NCBI GenBank assembly: GCA_905221605.1
Contig: CAJNDS010002578.1
Coordinates: 1-64,000, forward strand
Length of the DNA stretch: 64,000 nt
Direction: 5' to 3'
Source: Symbiodinium natans
Taxonomy: Eukaryota; Sar; Dinophyceae; Suessiales; Symbiodiniaceae
Below are positions 54,190-64,000 of the stretch, one piece after another. The stretch's first letter is position 1. Each line of letters starts with the position of its first letter. The notes under the pieces are model-generated. The model worked only from the letters and a program-made list of their open reading frames with translations. It searched no databases and had not been told where the DNA came from. The position numbers and the translations under genes were made by a program.

Positions 54190-54825
54190 CTAATCTTCAA
54201 ACCCCCTTGCGGTTGTGTGCAAGAGCCTTTTCGGTTGTGTGTAAACCCCCTTGCGGTTGTGCGTAAGAGCCTTTTCAATTGTGTGTAAACCCCCTTGCGT
54301 TTGTGTGTAAGAGCCTTTTCGGTTGTGTGCAAGAGCCTTTTCGGTTGTGCGTAAGAGCCTTCTCGGTTGTGTGTAAACCCCCTTGCGGTTGTGTGTAAGA
54401 GCCTTGTCGGTTGTGTGTAAACCCCCTTGCTGTTATGTGTAAGACCCTTCTCGGTTGTGGTGTGTGAACCCCCTTGCGATTGTGTGTAAGAGCCTGTCGC
54501 TTGTCTGTAAACCCCCTTGCGGTTGCCCCCTTGCGGTTGTGTGTAGAGCCTTTTCGGTTGTTTGTAAACCCCTTGCGGTTGTGTGTAAGAGCCTTTTCGG
54601 TTGTGTGTAAGAGCCTTTTCGGTTGTGTGTAAACCCCCTTGCCGTTGTGTGTAAGAGCCTTTTCGGTTGTGTGTAAGAGCCCTTTCGGTTGTGTGTAAGA
54701 GCCCTTTCGGTTGTGTGTAAGAGCCTTTTCGGTTGTGTGTAAGAGCCTTTTTGGTTGTGTGTAAGAGCCTTTTCGGTTGTGTGCAAGACGGTTGTGTGTA
54801 AGCCCCTTTGCGGTTATGTAGTTTC
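54190..54825. repeat. 22-bp minisatellite with two alternating unit types
   Basis: About 28 tandem units, each starting CGGTTGTGTGTAA. Type 1 continues GAGCCTTTT and type 2 continues ACCCCCTTG, both 22 bp. The two types are mixed in a non-regular order, with rare point variants (CGGTTATG, CGCTTGTC). Minus-strand frames read as HTTEKALTHNRKGSY-like peptides because 22 bp rotates the frame. It lies inside the second viral relic. Confidence 0.9.
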
Positions 54826-54937
54826 GGCACATACTTCATGGCACACGAGTTTTTCAACTCTCCATCCTCCTCTCGTCCAAACATAGTCTTTTTAGTTATT
54901 ACTATAAAAAAAATTTCTATTCCTCAACCTTATTCGG

Positions 54938-55195
54938 CTACATAACAGCCATATGCTCCATACTATATTTTTGGTTAGGAAGCGCGTTAACTTGCCCTCC
55001 CTTCGCTTCCTGAGTCCTTTGCTTGCTTAACCTTTTCCTCTCTTGTAGCGCGGTTGCGTAATCGGGGTCGGGGTCTTGCATTCTCAGCTTATAATATAAC
55101 CTCTGATACAATGCCATTTGCTCCCTAACTTCGTCCAGTGTCAAATCTTCGGGCTTCTTCATCGCAGTCATTTTATGCTTACTATATATAGGCAT
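54938..55195 (-). CDS. Small charged ORF of the viral relic (85 aa)
   Basis: An intact ORF from ATG 55195: MPIYSKHKMTAMKKPEDLTL, DEVREQMALYQRLYYKLRMQ, ALQERKRLSKQRTQEAKGGQ, ending MEHMAVM. Mostly helical, Lys/Arg/Glu-rich, with no cysteine or membrane span. The frame is also open upstream to 55465, but that part is Cys/aromatic-rich and unlike a start. Function not recognised; it may be one of the few unbroken genes of the relic. Confidence 0.48.
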   Translation of the reverse strand: MPIYSKHKMTAMKKPEDLTLDEVREQMALYQRLYYKLRMQDPDPDYATALQERKRLSKQRTQEAKGGQVNALPNQKYSMEHMAVM

Positions 55196-55329
55196 GTTGT
55201 CTTTAAGGCATTTAACAAAGACCAGCAAACCAAAATCAAAACAGGAGACTAAGGAGAAACTATCTAAAGAAATAATAACAATATATTGTAATCTAGATGC
55301 CACCCAGGTACAGATGCACCGACCATAAT

Positions 55330-56060
55330 GCCAACCGGATACTTCAAGCACGATTTCTCTAACAGAACAATTGAAATTGACAGAACCAAAGCCTTTACAA
55401 AAGCCTTTTCCTAAATTACACACATACCAGTCTTCACCGAGTTTGATATATGGAAGCCTTACCAAAATGTAGAATTACAAGACTTAAACCTATACCTAGT
55501 GGAAGCATCAACTGGCAACATGTTTTTCAACAAAAAACTCCTTAAACGCCTTGAAGAAAAAACTTTCAAAATACGCTACTACAAGCAACCATCACACATT
55601 CACGTAAGTGGATTATGAAAATATCCAAACAAGACAGAAATCTATGAGGGTAGGGTGTTTGTCATTGAAGAATGCACAATGACCTTACAAGACACCTTAA
55701 ACTTAGAAAACGACGAACACGACCAAGACGAAGATGAAGAACATGAAGATGAAGTTGAAGATGAAAATGAAGATAAGACGCGACGCAGTCGCCTCGCGTG
55801 TGTAACGATACATATAAATATGTGTAAATATACCGACATATGATCAAGAACCTTAACCAACGGCTGTTGTTTTATCAAAGAACTTCTTCATTACAATCAT
55901 AATTATGATATGTGTGACACCTACAACACCTTAACGGAGCACAACACAGAAATTATCAGTGTAAAGTCAGACGCCTTTGCCATTAACAAAAATCACCTAA
56001 CATAATCCATGAAGCTTATAACCTTCAATAACCACGTCGGAGGATGGAGAGCGGAAACCG
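55330..56060 (+). pseudogene. DNA polymerase-like gene of the viral relic, with acidic insertion
   Basis: The plus frame reads FKHDFSNRTIEIDRTKAFTK, AFS, stop, THIPVFTEFDIWKPY, LQDLNLYLVEASTGNMFFNK, YYKQPSHIHVSGL, stop, EIYEGRVFVIEE. An acidic run of about 25 residues (HDQDEDEEHEDEVEDE) and a stop follow, then NGCCFIKELLHYNHNYDMCD, TEIISVKSDAFAINKNHLT, stop, LITFNNHVGGWRAETDKEK. DxxKAFT and (S)VKSDAF sit where motif A (DxxSLYP) and motif C (YxDTDS) of family-B-like polymerases would be, so I infer a protein-primed-type DNA polymerase palm. At least four stops; inactive. The acidic run is probably an expanded insertion. Confidence 0.42.
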
Positions 56061-56359
56061 ACAAAGAAAAAAAATAAACTTTCCGACAGAGCCCTATTAA
56101 AACATGAAAACGCGACACACCAGTCTTAAAACAACAACCGCCTAAACAGAGCCGACGAATGGAACACCGAGCCACCGTTACCAAACCACAGAAAAGAACC
56201 CCTGTAGGGTGCTTGCTAAATACGCTGGCTCGGAAGAATCTGAAAACTGCGAACACTTCCAAAAAGCTTTTTTGCAACGCTTTTTCGTTGTTCCTAACAA
56301 CCGCCGAAAATCCCCCCCAAGCCCGCTTCGAACAGCCCTTGAAGCCCTTCAAAGCCTCC

Positions 56360-56870
56360 TTTGAAGACTTTCCCCTCCTCGTTTCTTGTTTTTCTGTGGT
56401 TCATTCTTCTCGGAGTTGGAGAAGAAGTGGGGGTGGAGAGAATTGGTCGAATTTCCACCCCCTGTATCTGTTTTATTTTGTGTTTGGTTCTTCGAGACCG
56501 AAGTTGGAAAAATGGTGGTGGAACTTTTTCTTTTTTTTGTTTCGTTCTTGGATAATTGGAGTTTTTGCTTTTGTTTTTTTTTGTTTCTTGTGTTTCATTC
56601 TGCGAGAAAATCAAGTTGGAGAAGTGGAGCAGAGAGAAAAACTCAAATTCCCATCTCCCTCGTTTCTTGTTTTTTGTTTTTTTTCCGGCGTTTCCTCCAA
56701 AATTCCACCCGCCCTCTTTTTGCTTAAGTGTTTCAGTCTTTGAGAATTGGAGGAAGGACATGGCAAAGAAGTGACAATTCCTCTTTTTACCCGTTTGTTT
56801 CTTGTTGTCATGGCACACCCTTAACTCTTTGTTTCTTGTAACCGTAGCGGAGAAGTTATATTTGCCTTTT
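56360..56870. repeat. T-rich degenerate tandem repeat
   Basis: Four to five loose copies of a ~90-110-bp block with CTCGTTTCTTGTTTTT, TTCATTCT, GAGAATTGGAGAA and AAATTTCCACCC-like words. Divergence is high, so unit limits are uncertain. Open frames on both strands are low-complexity. Confidence 0.55.
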
Positions 56871-56999
56871 CCCCAACTCTGCTTTGTTGAAGCCTGAAGC
56901 CCCCCTTCAAGATTTTTTTGGGGGCTTTTGCCGGAAGGGGGGGTCTGGGGGGGCGCGCAGCCCCCCGCTTGCAAACAAGTATGCGAAAAGATGCCGCCT

Positions 57000-58610
57000 C
57001 TAAGAGTGAATGTGGCGCGGGGCGTTGCAGATAAGCAGGGGGGTTGGAGGAACTGTGCTTGTCAGGAGGGGGACGGGTTTCGCAGACAAGCAGTGCGACA
57101 GGTTTTGCAGATGAGCAGGGGGGTTGAGGGGGCTGTGCTTGTATGAGAGGTTTCACAGGCGTTGCAGATAAGCAGCGGACTTGAGAGGACTGTGCTTGTG
57201 TGATACGTAGGGGGACGGGTTTCGCAGATAAGCAGTGCGACAGGTTTTGCAGATAAGCAGGGGGTTGAGGGGACTGTGCTTGTGTGAGAAGTTTCACAGG
57301 CGTTGCAGATAAGCAGCGGACTTGAGAGGACTGTGCTTGTGTGATACGTAGGGGGACGGGTTTCGCAGATAAGCAGTGCGACAGGTTTTGCAGATAAGCA
57401 GGGGGGTTGAGGGGGCTGTGCTTGTATGAGAGGTTTCACAGGCGTTGCAGATAAGCAGCGGACTTGGGGGGACTGTGCTTGTGTGACAGGTAGGGGGACG
57501 AGTTTCGCAGATAAGCAGTGTGACAGGTTTTGCAGATAAGCAGGAAGGTTGAGGGGACTGTGCTTGTATGAGAAGTTTCGCAAGCGTTGCAGATAAGCAA
57601 GGGAATTGAGAGGACTGTGCTTGTGTGACAGGTAGGGGGACGGGTTTCGCAGATAAGCAGTGCGACAGGTTTTGCAGATAAGCAGGGGGGTTGAGGGGGC
57701 TGTGCTTGTATGAGAGGTTTCACAAGCGTTGCAGATATGCAGGGGACTTGAGAGGACTGTGCTTGTGTGACAAGTAGGGGGACGGGTTTCGCAGATAAGC
57801 AATGCGACAGGTTTTGCAGATAAGCAGGGGGGTTGAGGGGACTGTGCTTGTATGAGAAGTTTCACAGGCGTTGCAGATAAGCCAGGGAATTGAGAGGACT
57901 GTGCTTGTGTGACAGCTAGGGGGACGCAAAGGGGCAGGTTTTGCAGATAAGCAGGGGGGTTGAGGTGGCTGTGCTTGTATGAAAGGTTTCACAGGCGTTG
58001 CAGATAAGCAGGGGGGTTGGGGGGACTGTGCTTGTGTGACAGGTCGGGGGACGGGTTTCGCAAAAGGCAGAGTGGCTGTGCTTGTGTATCGCCAGAAAAG
58101 CAGGGGGGTTGAGGGGACTGTGCTTGTGTGAGAAGTTTCACAGGCGTTGCAGATAAGCAAGGGAATTGAAAGGACTGTGCTTGTGTGACAGGTAGGGGGA
58201 CGCAAAGGGGCAGGTTTTGCAGATAAGCAGGGGGGTTGAGGTGGCTGTGCTTGTATGAAAGGTTTCACAGGCGTTGCAGATAAGCAGGGGGGTTGGGGGG
58301 ACTGTGCTTGTGTGACAGGTAGGGGGACGGGTTTCCAAATAGGCAGAGGGGCAGGTTGGGGGTTGAGGGGGCTGTGCTTGTATGAGAGGTTTCACAGGCG
58401 TTGCAGATAAGCAGCGGGGCTGGGGTGGTTGTGCTTGTGTGACAGGTAGGGGGACGGGTTTCGCAAAAGGCAGAGGGGCTGTGCTTGTTTCACAGGTTTC
58501 CAGATAAGCAGGGCGGTTGGGCGGACCCTGCTTGTGTGATAGATTTCGCAGATGAGCAGGGGTTGGGGGGACTGTGCTTGTATCACAAGCCGGCCCCCCC
58601 TACCTGTCCA
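57000..58610. repeat. ~140-bp higher-order satellite of GCAGATAAGCAG units
   Basis: Ten to eleven copies of a ~140-bp unit built of three related sub-blocks, each containing GCAGATAAGCAG, GGG(G)TTGAGGGG and CTGTGCTTGTGTGA. They are distinguished by TTTCACAGGCGTT, GGGGGACGGGTTTC and GTGCGACAGGTTTT. GTTTTGCAGATAAGC recurs at roughly 57243, 57385, 57525, 57667 and 57809. Later copies (57900-58600) have deletions. Minus-strand open frames are satellite translation. Confidence 0.88.
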
Positions 58611-58619
58611 GGGAACCAG

Positions 58620-58760
58620 CCCCTAGTTCTCAATTTCGGGTTTAGGTCGAACTTTAACTTTAGCGTTTGGAGCTTTTGGGGGTTAAGGTTTTAAAGTTTG
58701 GGGTTTAGGGATTCAGAGTTTAGGGTTTTGGGATTTAGGGTTTGGAGTTTAGAGTTGTGA
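58620..58760 (+). repeat. Degenerate TTTAGGG-type telomere-like repeats
   Basis: A run of GGGTTTAGG, GGGTTAAGG, GGGGTTTAGGGA, GAGTTTAGGGTTTTGGG, ATTTAGGGTTTGG words, oriented G-rich on the plus strand. This looks like a degenerate interstitial telomere array with the plant/dinoflagellate TTTAGGG unit, placed directly after the higher-order satellite. Confidence 0.65.
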
Positions 58761-58829
58761 ACTGCACCTGTTCGCTTGCAATGCTACAGCAACATTTTAC
58801 ACCTCCTTTTTGAAGCTCTGTGTGTTCGG

Positions 58830-59110
58830 CAAAGGCTGAAAAAAAGACATTCCGGGGTCCGGAAAAAGAAGCGGGGTCGGTCACAAGACGCGGCGGGGTT
58901 GAGAAAAAGACGGTCGTTCCTTTTTTGACGGCTGCGAACAGGGTCGTCAAAAAGACTTTTTTTTTTGGGCCCCGTAACGAGGCCGGGAAAAAGACCGAGG
59001 CCAAAAAAAAGACCTTCCGGGGTTGAAAAAGGTCGCGGGGTCGGAAAAAAGACATTCCGGGGCCAGGAAAAAGAGAAGCCCTTGGCTTTCTCGGCCATCA
59101 TTTCCAGGAC
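58830..59110. repeat. GGAAAAAGAC...CCGGGG degenerate short repeat
   Basis: Recurring GAAAAAGACATTCCGGGG, GAAAAAGACCGAGGCC and AAAAAGACCTTCCGGGG words about 20-45 bp apart. An A-rich/GC-rich alternation gives low-complexity Lys/Arg/Gly frames. No gene. Confidence 0.6.
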
Positions 59111-59209
59111 AGGCCGAAAATCAGCTGAAAAAATCTGCTCGCGGGCACGGAAAATGAAGGGGAAGGGATGTGTTGCTGTATGCCGGTCCCTGTTCTAAAG
59201 GTCAAGTCT

Positions 59210-59485
59210 GCAGCCCGTAGAGAAACAAAAACACTGTAAATACCAGTGTTTTGGGCATGGTCGCCAAAGGCAAGGATGCTTGTGAATGCTTTTCTTGTTC
59301 CACATCCTTCCACAGTATGTTGTACAAAGCGGCGGAAATGCTGTAAATACCAGTGTTTTGGGCGTAAACACCATTGTTTTGGGCATGGTCGCAAAAGGCA
59401 TGGACGCTTGTGACAACGTGTCTTGTTCCACAACTTGTACAAACTGGCGAAAACGCTGTAGATACCAGTGTTTTGGGCGTGGATG
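59210..59485. repeat. ~110-bp tandem repeat (ATACCAGTGTTTTGGGC)
   Basis: The segment CTGTAAATACCAGTGTTTTG followed by GGC(A/G)TGG... recurs at about 59234, 59340 and 59456 with GGCATGGTCGCAAAAGGCA and TTGTGA...TCTTGTTCCACA between. Two and a half copies. Confidence 0.8.
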
Positions 59486-59601
59486 CAATATGAATGATGT
59501 TCTTATCTCCCCCCCCACCTTCCCCAAGGCCCCCCCCCCCCAACAATAGCAAAAAACGCACCAAAACGCACCAAACTACCAGGCGCCTGGGGGCGCGCTT
59601 T

Positions 59602-60399
<798 letters not shown>

Positions 60400-60400
<1 letters not shown>

Positions 60401-61715
60401 ACCCCGCCTTTGAGGCCAGCGCGTTACACAATGCAGGGCTTTGCCGCAATGCTGTGCATGTGGGTCACATGACATGGGTGCCGATATGGTGGAGTTACGC
60501 GCAACAGATACACGCGGCCGGACCAGCGCAGGGTCATGAGTGCGTCAGGCGTACCCATGAGGCTTTCTTGCACTTGCACATCCAGAAGAGAAGGAAGGAG
60601 AAGGCAAGCAAATTCTAGCCTGAGCGCAAGCCGAGCTCACTGGAGCATTGTTATTCGGGCAGCTCTCAAGGATGCAGGCCGACGGCAGGGCATGGGCGCC
60701 ACTGGCAGGAAGGCTCGCAAACTCTAGCTGGAGCTCAAAATTCAAGGGCTTTCGGCTAGACTCAGGCGAGGTCAACGGTTCAGATGCGGAGTTAGGTGAA
60801 GGCTCAAGATCAGCAGCGGAGGCCGACGGGCCCGCAGAGTCTAACGTCACAGCCTGCAACATAGCCTATGGCACCCGTCGCCTGAGGTGCTATGACTGCA
60901 GCATAAGTGGGCCAGATGCAGCCGCTACGTGTGCAGCTGTGAGCAGACTCGCCTCCAACATGCAGGCGCAGGCGGCGGCCCCACCATGGCGGAAGCTCGC
61001 ATTGTCAACTTTTAAGCTTAGCACCGGCGCGCCTGCCAGCGAGTAGTTCTTCCCACAGCCTTTGATCGCACAGACATGGGCAAATTTGCACTGGCCAGCT
61101 GGCACTGACCCGTTTGGAAGCGGCGACAAATTAATGACACAAATGCATCTTTGGGTGTAGCACCATGTAGCAAGCCGCCCATCGGGATTTTGCTGCTACT
61201 GGTAATGCGGTATCAATGGTGGGCGCCGTGGTACAATTCTTTTCGGTTGCGCTGTATCAGGCAAAACAAGCATGAACAAAAAGCTGGTTTATTTTGAAGA
61301 TTGTTCACACTATCAATGCTCGAACCAGGGAAACCCTTGCAGTACGAAGACCTTGAGCCTGTGTGTGAGCAGTCTGCAAATGCGACTGCATGACCTGGTT
61401 CTAACAGCCCCGACCAAGCATCTTCGCGAGCCCAAGTGCAACTGGCCAGACACTGTGCACAACACCTGCGACTCAAAAAAGCATCTGTACAGATGCATCA
61501 ATAGAATTCCGTCACAACCGATGCAACCCCCCCCCCTTGCCGAAGTCCCCCCCCACAGTCTTCCCCCCACAGTCCCCCCCCACAGTTCCCCCCCACAGTC
61601 TTCCCCCACAGTCCCCCCCACAGTCCCCCCCACAGCCCCCCCCACAGTCCCCCCACAAAGTTCCTCCACAGTTCCCACGGTCCCCCCACAGTCCCTCCAA
61701 AGGCTTTTAAAGGTG
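60400..61715. other. Unassigned region with a C-rich microsatellite
   Basis: 60648-61129 has open frames on both strands. The minus one contains QCKFAHVCAIKGCGKNYSL, a possible CCCH/CxxC finger remnant such as those in retroelement Gag proteins, but too short to call. 61525-61700 is a CCCCCCACAGT-type tandem of 8-20-bp units. Confidence 0.35.
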
Positions 61716-61719
61716 GCTG

Positions 61720-62640
61720 AAGTGGGCAGAGATTGCTCCGCACTTTGGCGACGCTTTGCCAAGAAGAATCCGAAGGGTCCAAGGACTGTGGCGGCAAAGG
61801 CTGCTGCCTGGTGAAGCTCAGGAAGAACTGACCAACCTCTTGCACGCTCGCACCTTAAAGGCGATTCTTAAGAAGAGTTTAAGAGCCTTTTGAACGCAAA
61901 TTTGTGGGAAGCCTGGCAACGTGCTTCATCTGACCCGGAGATGTTTGTTTTGGCCTGGGCAAGACATGGAGGCGTGAGATCTGCACGTGAGCGCAGCTCT
62001 CACAAGACGCGTTTACTAGAGGCCTGAAGGTAAGGCTCATTTTCGATGTCGAGTCGATGGCCTGAAATGTGAACCCGTTTTGGAGCTCTGGAAACGCAGG
62101 CTCATCTGGGGTCTGAAATCTGGACAAGAGCGAACGTGGCCTCCGCCTTTGCTGGATTGGGATGCAGCTCAAAGATCGCCTGCGATAAGTCCTCACTGCT
62201 CACAGCCTCAAGAAAGTCGTCAAGCTTCTGGATAAGCTGCGGGGCTGGCGCGGCAAGGGAATGATCCCTTTGGAGATTTTTGAAAAACAACTGATTTTTG
62301 TGGATAGCTGGCATTGTTTCTTAAATCCGTTGGGTGGTGTTGACCCTGTACCCCGTAGTCAGCTCCGTGGAGGCAGACGAGAGGAAGGGCTTGGGGCCAT
62401 CCGGGCTTTGGAAAGAGTCGACAAGCGTCCCAAGGTGGGACTCGTTCCTGTGAGGCGCGTGGAACTTCCTTGCTTGGCTTCAGGCATTTTTGGAGCACGC
62501 TCGTGTTTGGCTGGTTTGCAGAGAGCCTTTGGCCCAGCAACACTCCAACTTTCTCATAGTGGCTGATGCCAGTCCATGGGGCATGGGTGCCATTTTGATC
62601 CGCAGATTCCGTTAAAAACCCAAGATGCCAAACAAGACAC
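61720..62640 (+). pseudogene. Decayed retroelement RT/RNase H region
   Basis: Plus-strand pieces in changing frames: LKKVVKLLDKLRGWRGKGMI (connection region), LWIAGIVS*IRWVVLTLYPV, SSVEADERKGLGAIRALERV, KVGLVPVRRVELPCLA, then FLAWLQAFLEHARVWLV and, at 62558-62610, VADASPWGMGAILIRRF, the first-aspartate motif of an RNase H (consensus xDASPWGxGAxL). The region resembles the RT-RNase H junction of other dinoflagellate retroelement polyproteins. Many stops; not functional. Confidence 0.5.
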
Positions 62641-62749
62641 CAAGGATACAACCAAGCCAAGCTCACACAAGTCCAAACCAAGCAAGCAAGCTCAGACACT
62701 CGGACAACTCTTCTGTTTTGGCTTGCAGCACTCACACCAGTGCTCGTCA

Positions 62750-62764
62750 CTTGAGCCAAAGTGG
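62750..62764 (-). other. Possible spliced-leader relict (14 of 15 nt)
   Basis: The minus strand reads CCACTTTGGCTCAAG, one mismatch from the dinoflagellate leader tail CCATTTTGGCTCAAG. It is not preceded by AG and no gene start is clearly downstream, so it may be an old relict or chance. Confidence 0.4.
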
Positions 62765-62979
62765 AAAACGTATCACAGCTCTCCAACTTGCCAGCTCGGC
62801 TTAAAAGACCTCCAAAAACTACCCTCGAGTCACAAAACTCGACGAGAGTGGTTCCCTATGAGGCAAAACGTTCCCGCATCACTAATCATACTCAGGCTAC
62901 TGGGAAAACTTCAAAAGCTGAGCAGACTCCAAGCTATGCACACAAAACTGCAAACTGCAAAACTCACCGTGTCGCACCC

Positions 62980-63417
62980 TCACAGGATGACGCACAGGTC
63001 TCGAACTTCTACACCCCCCCTCGACACGGTGGGTGTCGGCTGGTCCACGCGCAAGTATTGCAGACAAAACTCACAAGCAACTCGACGCTGCAGATTGCCT
63101 GGGTGGGTATTGCGCAAGGCGGGGCAATCGCTGCGAACATGAAAGGCGTATCCATGCCGCGTAGTGATAATTGCTCTCCGACTTTGTTCCACCGGAAGAA
63201 AGGAAAGAAGTTCACTCAAAGATAGAATATGGCTGTGACGCTGTCGGTATTGCTGCACAAAGATTCCAGCAAGGAAGCTGCCAAGCATCGCCAAGGAAAA
63301 CGTCACGAGGAAGGCGATCAAACTGACTTCCACCTGCTGCTGAGGAACCCATCGCATCCAGAGCTCTCGAACCCAAGTGCGCCTCACAGCGTTCTCAACC
63401 TCAACCATATCAGCCAT
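62980..63417 (-). CDS. Small one-span membrane protein with C/H-rich tail (145 aa)
   Basis: From 63417: MADMVEVENAVRRTWVRELW, then VEVSLIAFLVTFSLAMLGSF, LAGIFVQQYRQR (a single transmembrane helix near residues 29-52), then an amphipathic linker and ITTRHGYAFHVRSDCPALRN, RVACEFCLQYL. The G-YAFH...CPAL...CEFC tail looks like a small zinc-binding module (H, C, CxxC); I have seen similar tails in dinoflagellate retroelement proteins. Compare the one-helix ORF at 19194-19541, at the 5' end of the YR element. It is intact, and probably an accessory ORF of a decayed element. Function unknown. Confidence 0.5.
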   Translation of the reverse strand: MADMVEVENAVRRTWVRELWMRWVPQQQVEVSLIAFLVTFSLAMLGSFLAGIFVQQYRQRHSHILSLSELLSFLPVEQSRRAIITTRHGYAFHVRSDCPALRNTHPGNLQRRVACEFCLQYLRVDQPTPTVSRGGVEVRDLCVIL

Positions 63418-63496
63418 AGCACGTCCTATGCTCTATACACCGTACCTAAGGCAAAGTAAAAGAGGAAACAAAAAACTTTGAGCAACTCTCGCGGTG

Positions 63497-63905
63497 TCAT
63501 GCGTTTAACGCGTGCAAGAAAACGTTCGTCAACTTCTCCGGGTAGTGTTGGGTATGCTTGAGGTCGAAGTTGGCGGAATGTGGATGACCATCACCCGGAC
63601 ATCGAAAGACCGACAAGCTGCGAGCAACCGACTCCATCGTCGTGATGACACGCCAACGTTTGTAGATCAACTCGCCATCTCGACCACATCGTGCAACATG
63701 TAAGGTCGCGACTGCAGAAAACGGATAGTCTGGTTCCATGACCAGTAAGCACAGGCGCGGGGCCACTCGATCGACCAAGCATGGACGTAGTCACACAGCG
63801 ACATAAAAGCCTTCCACAGCTTCCTGTGTAGCGACCAGTGCCGTGCCAAGCGACCGCGTCTGTAAGCTGGATCTCGTGCATGCAGATGCTGGTACAAACA
63901 ACCAC
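63497..63905 (-). pseudogene. Retroelement polyprotein fragment (IEWPRACAYW)
   Basis: A minus frame reads RHWSLHRKLWKAFMSLCDYV, HAWSIEWPRACAYWSWNQTI, RFLQSRPYMLHD, then in shifted frames CRSFDVRVMVIHIPPTSTSS. The (I/F)EWPRxCxYW block followed by a helix is one I associate with N-terminal regions of retrotransposon polyproteins in dinoflagellates. Stops near 63690 and 63530 make it a pseudogene. It runs towards the window end. Confidence 0.38.
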
Positions 63906-64000
63906 CGGTGCACGGAGTACTAGCCCACAGGTAAACGAAACCCCCCCTGCGGATGTGGAGAGTGCAGATCTGTTGAAGCTGCGCTGTAGTGGCCGGGTCT

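Larger units (their letters stand above)
52890..56160. mobile_element. Second decayed virus-like (Polinton-like) element
   Basis: An AT-rich island with small zinc-binding and acidic genes on the minus strand and a DNA polymerase-like pseudogene on the plus strand. A 22-bp minisatellite has expanded in its middle. Gene style and composition match the 19559-22260 relic, but no gene is shared between the two, so they could be two halves of one kind of element. Packaging ATPase and capsid genes are not seen here. Confidence 0.52.

Noticed and set aside
54168-54884. HTTEKALTHNRKGSYTQ repeat protein
   Set aside because: A 22-bp minisatellite rotates the frame; the same peptide appears in all three frames.
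57062-58586. Repetitive Cys/Thr-rich minus-strand ORFs such as ICKTCRTAYLRNPSPYLSHK
   Set aside because: They are translations of the higher-order satellite.

Overview
The window looks like nuclear DNA of a dinoflagellate. The strongest evidence is two tandem copies of the 15-nt tail of the dinoflagellate trans-spliced leader (CCATTTTGGCTCAAG), on the minus strand at 41207-41236, at the start of a LINE copy that has a poly(A) tract at its other end. Plant-type TTTAGGG/CCCTAAA words, many long satellites, decayed LINEs with several distinct ORF architectures and almost no intact host genes fit the same picture.

Layout. 1-1320 is AT-rich and non-coding. 1320-8500 holds no gene I can support except one protein-kinase exon (7159-7245, minus). 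8500-12063 is a 106-bp dimeric satellite. 12064-19558 is a nearly complete tyrosine-recombinase (DIRS/PAT-like) retrotransposon on the minus strand: a small membrane-protein ORF, a Gag-like ORF, then a Pol ORF in the -1 frame with reverse transcriptase, RNase H, a C5-methyltransferase-like domain and a tyrosine recombinase. It is bounded by exact split direct repeats. It abuts, and appears to interrupt, an AT-rich decayed viral element (19559-22260) with a protein-primed-type DNA polymerase B C-terminus, an A32-like packaging ATPase and small virus-like genes, as in Polinton-like viruses of algae. A second AT-rich viral relic lies at 52900-56160.

22500-47500 is a graveyard of LINEs on both strands: a plus-strand copy split by a CCCCAACC-rich minisatellite (23215-28100), a minus-strand RNase H/AP-endonuclease copy (28091-30050), a minus-strand copy with an internally inverted segment (30051-34110), a minus-strand copy broken by one nonsense codon (34458-36119), a spliced-leader-to-poly(A) minus-strand copy (36158-41242), a plus-strand AP-endonuclease/RT copy (43211-46278), and tail-to-tail fragments (46674-47481). 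50364-51407 (minus) is the only nearly intact host-like gene: an unidentified type II membrane protein.

54190-60400 is dominated by satellites: a two-variant 22-bp minisatellite, a ~140-bp higher-order repeat next to degenerate telomere words, and a ~0.8-kb (CTA)n tract. 61720-63900 carries decayed RT/RNase H and other retroelement pieces. Apart from the kinase exon and the membrane protein, nothing here looks like a host pathway; the window is mainly a record of retroelement, virus and satellite turnover. All family names rest on reading motifs by eye; no search was run.
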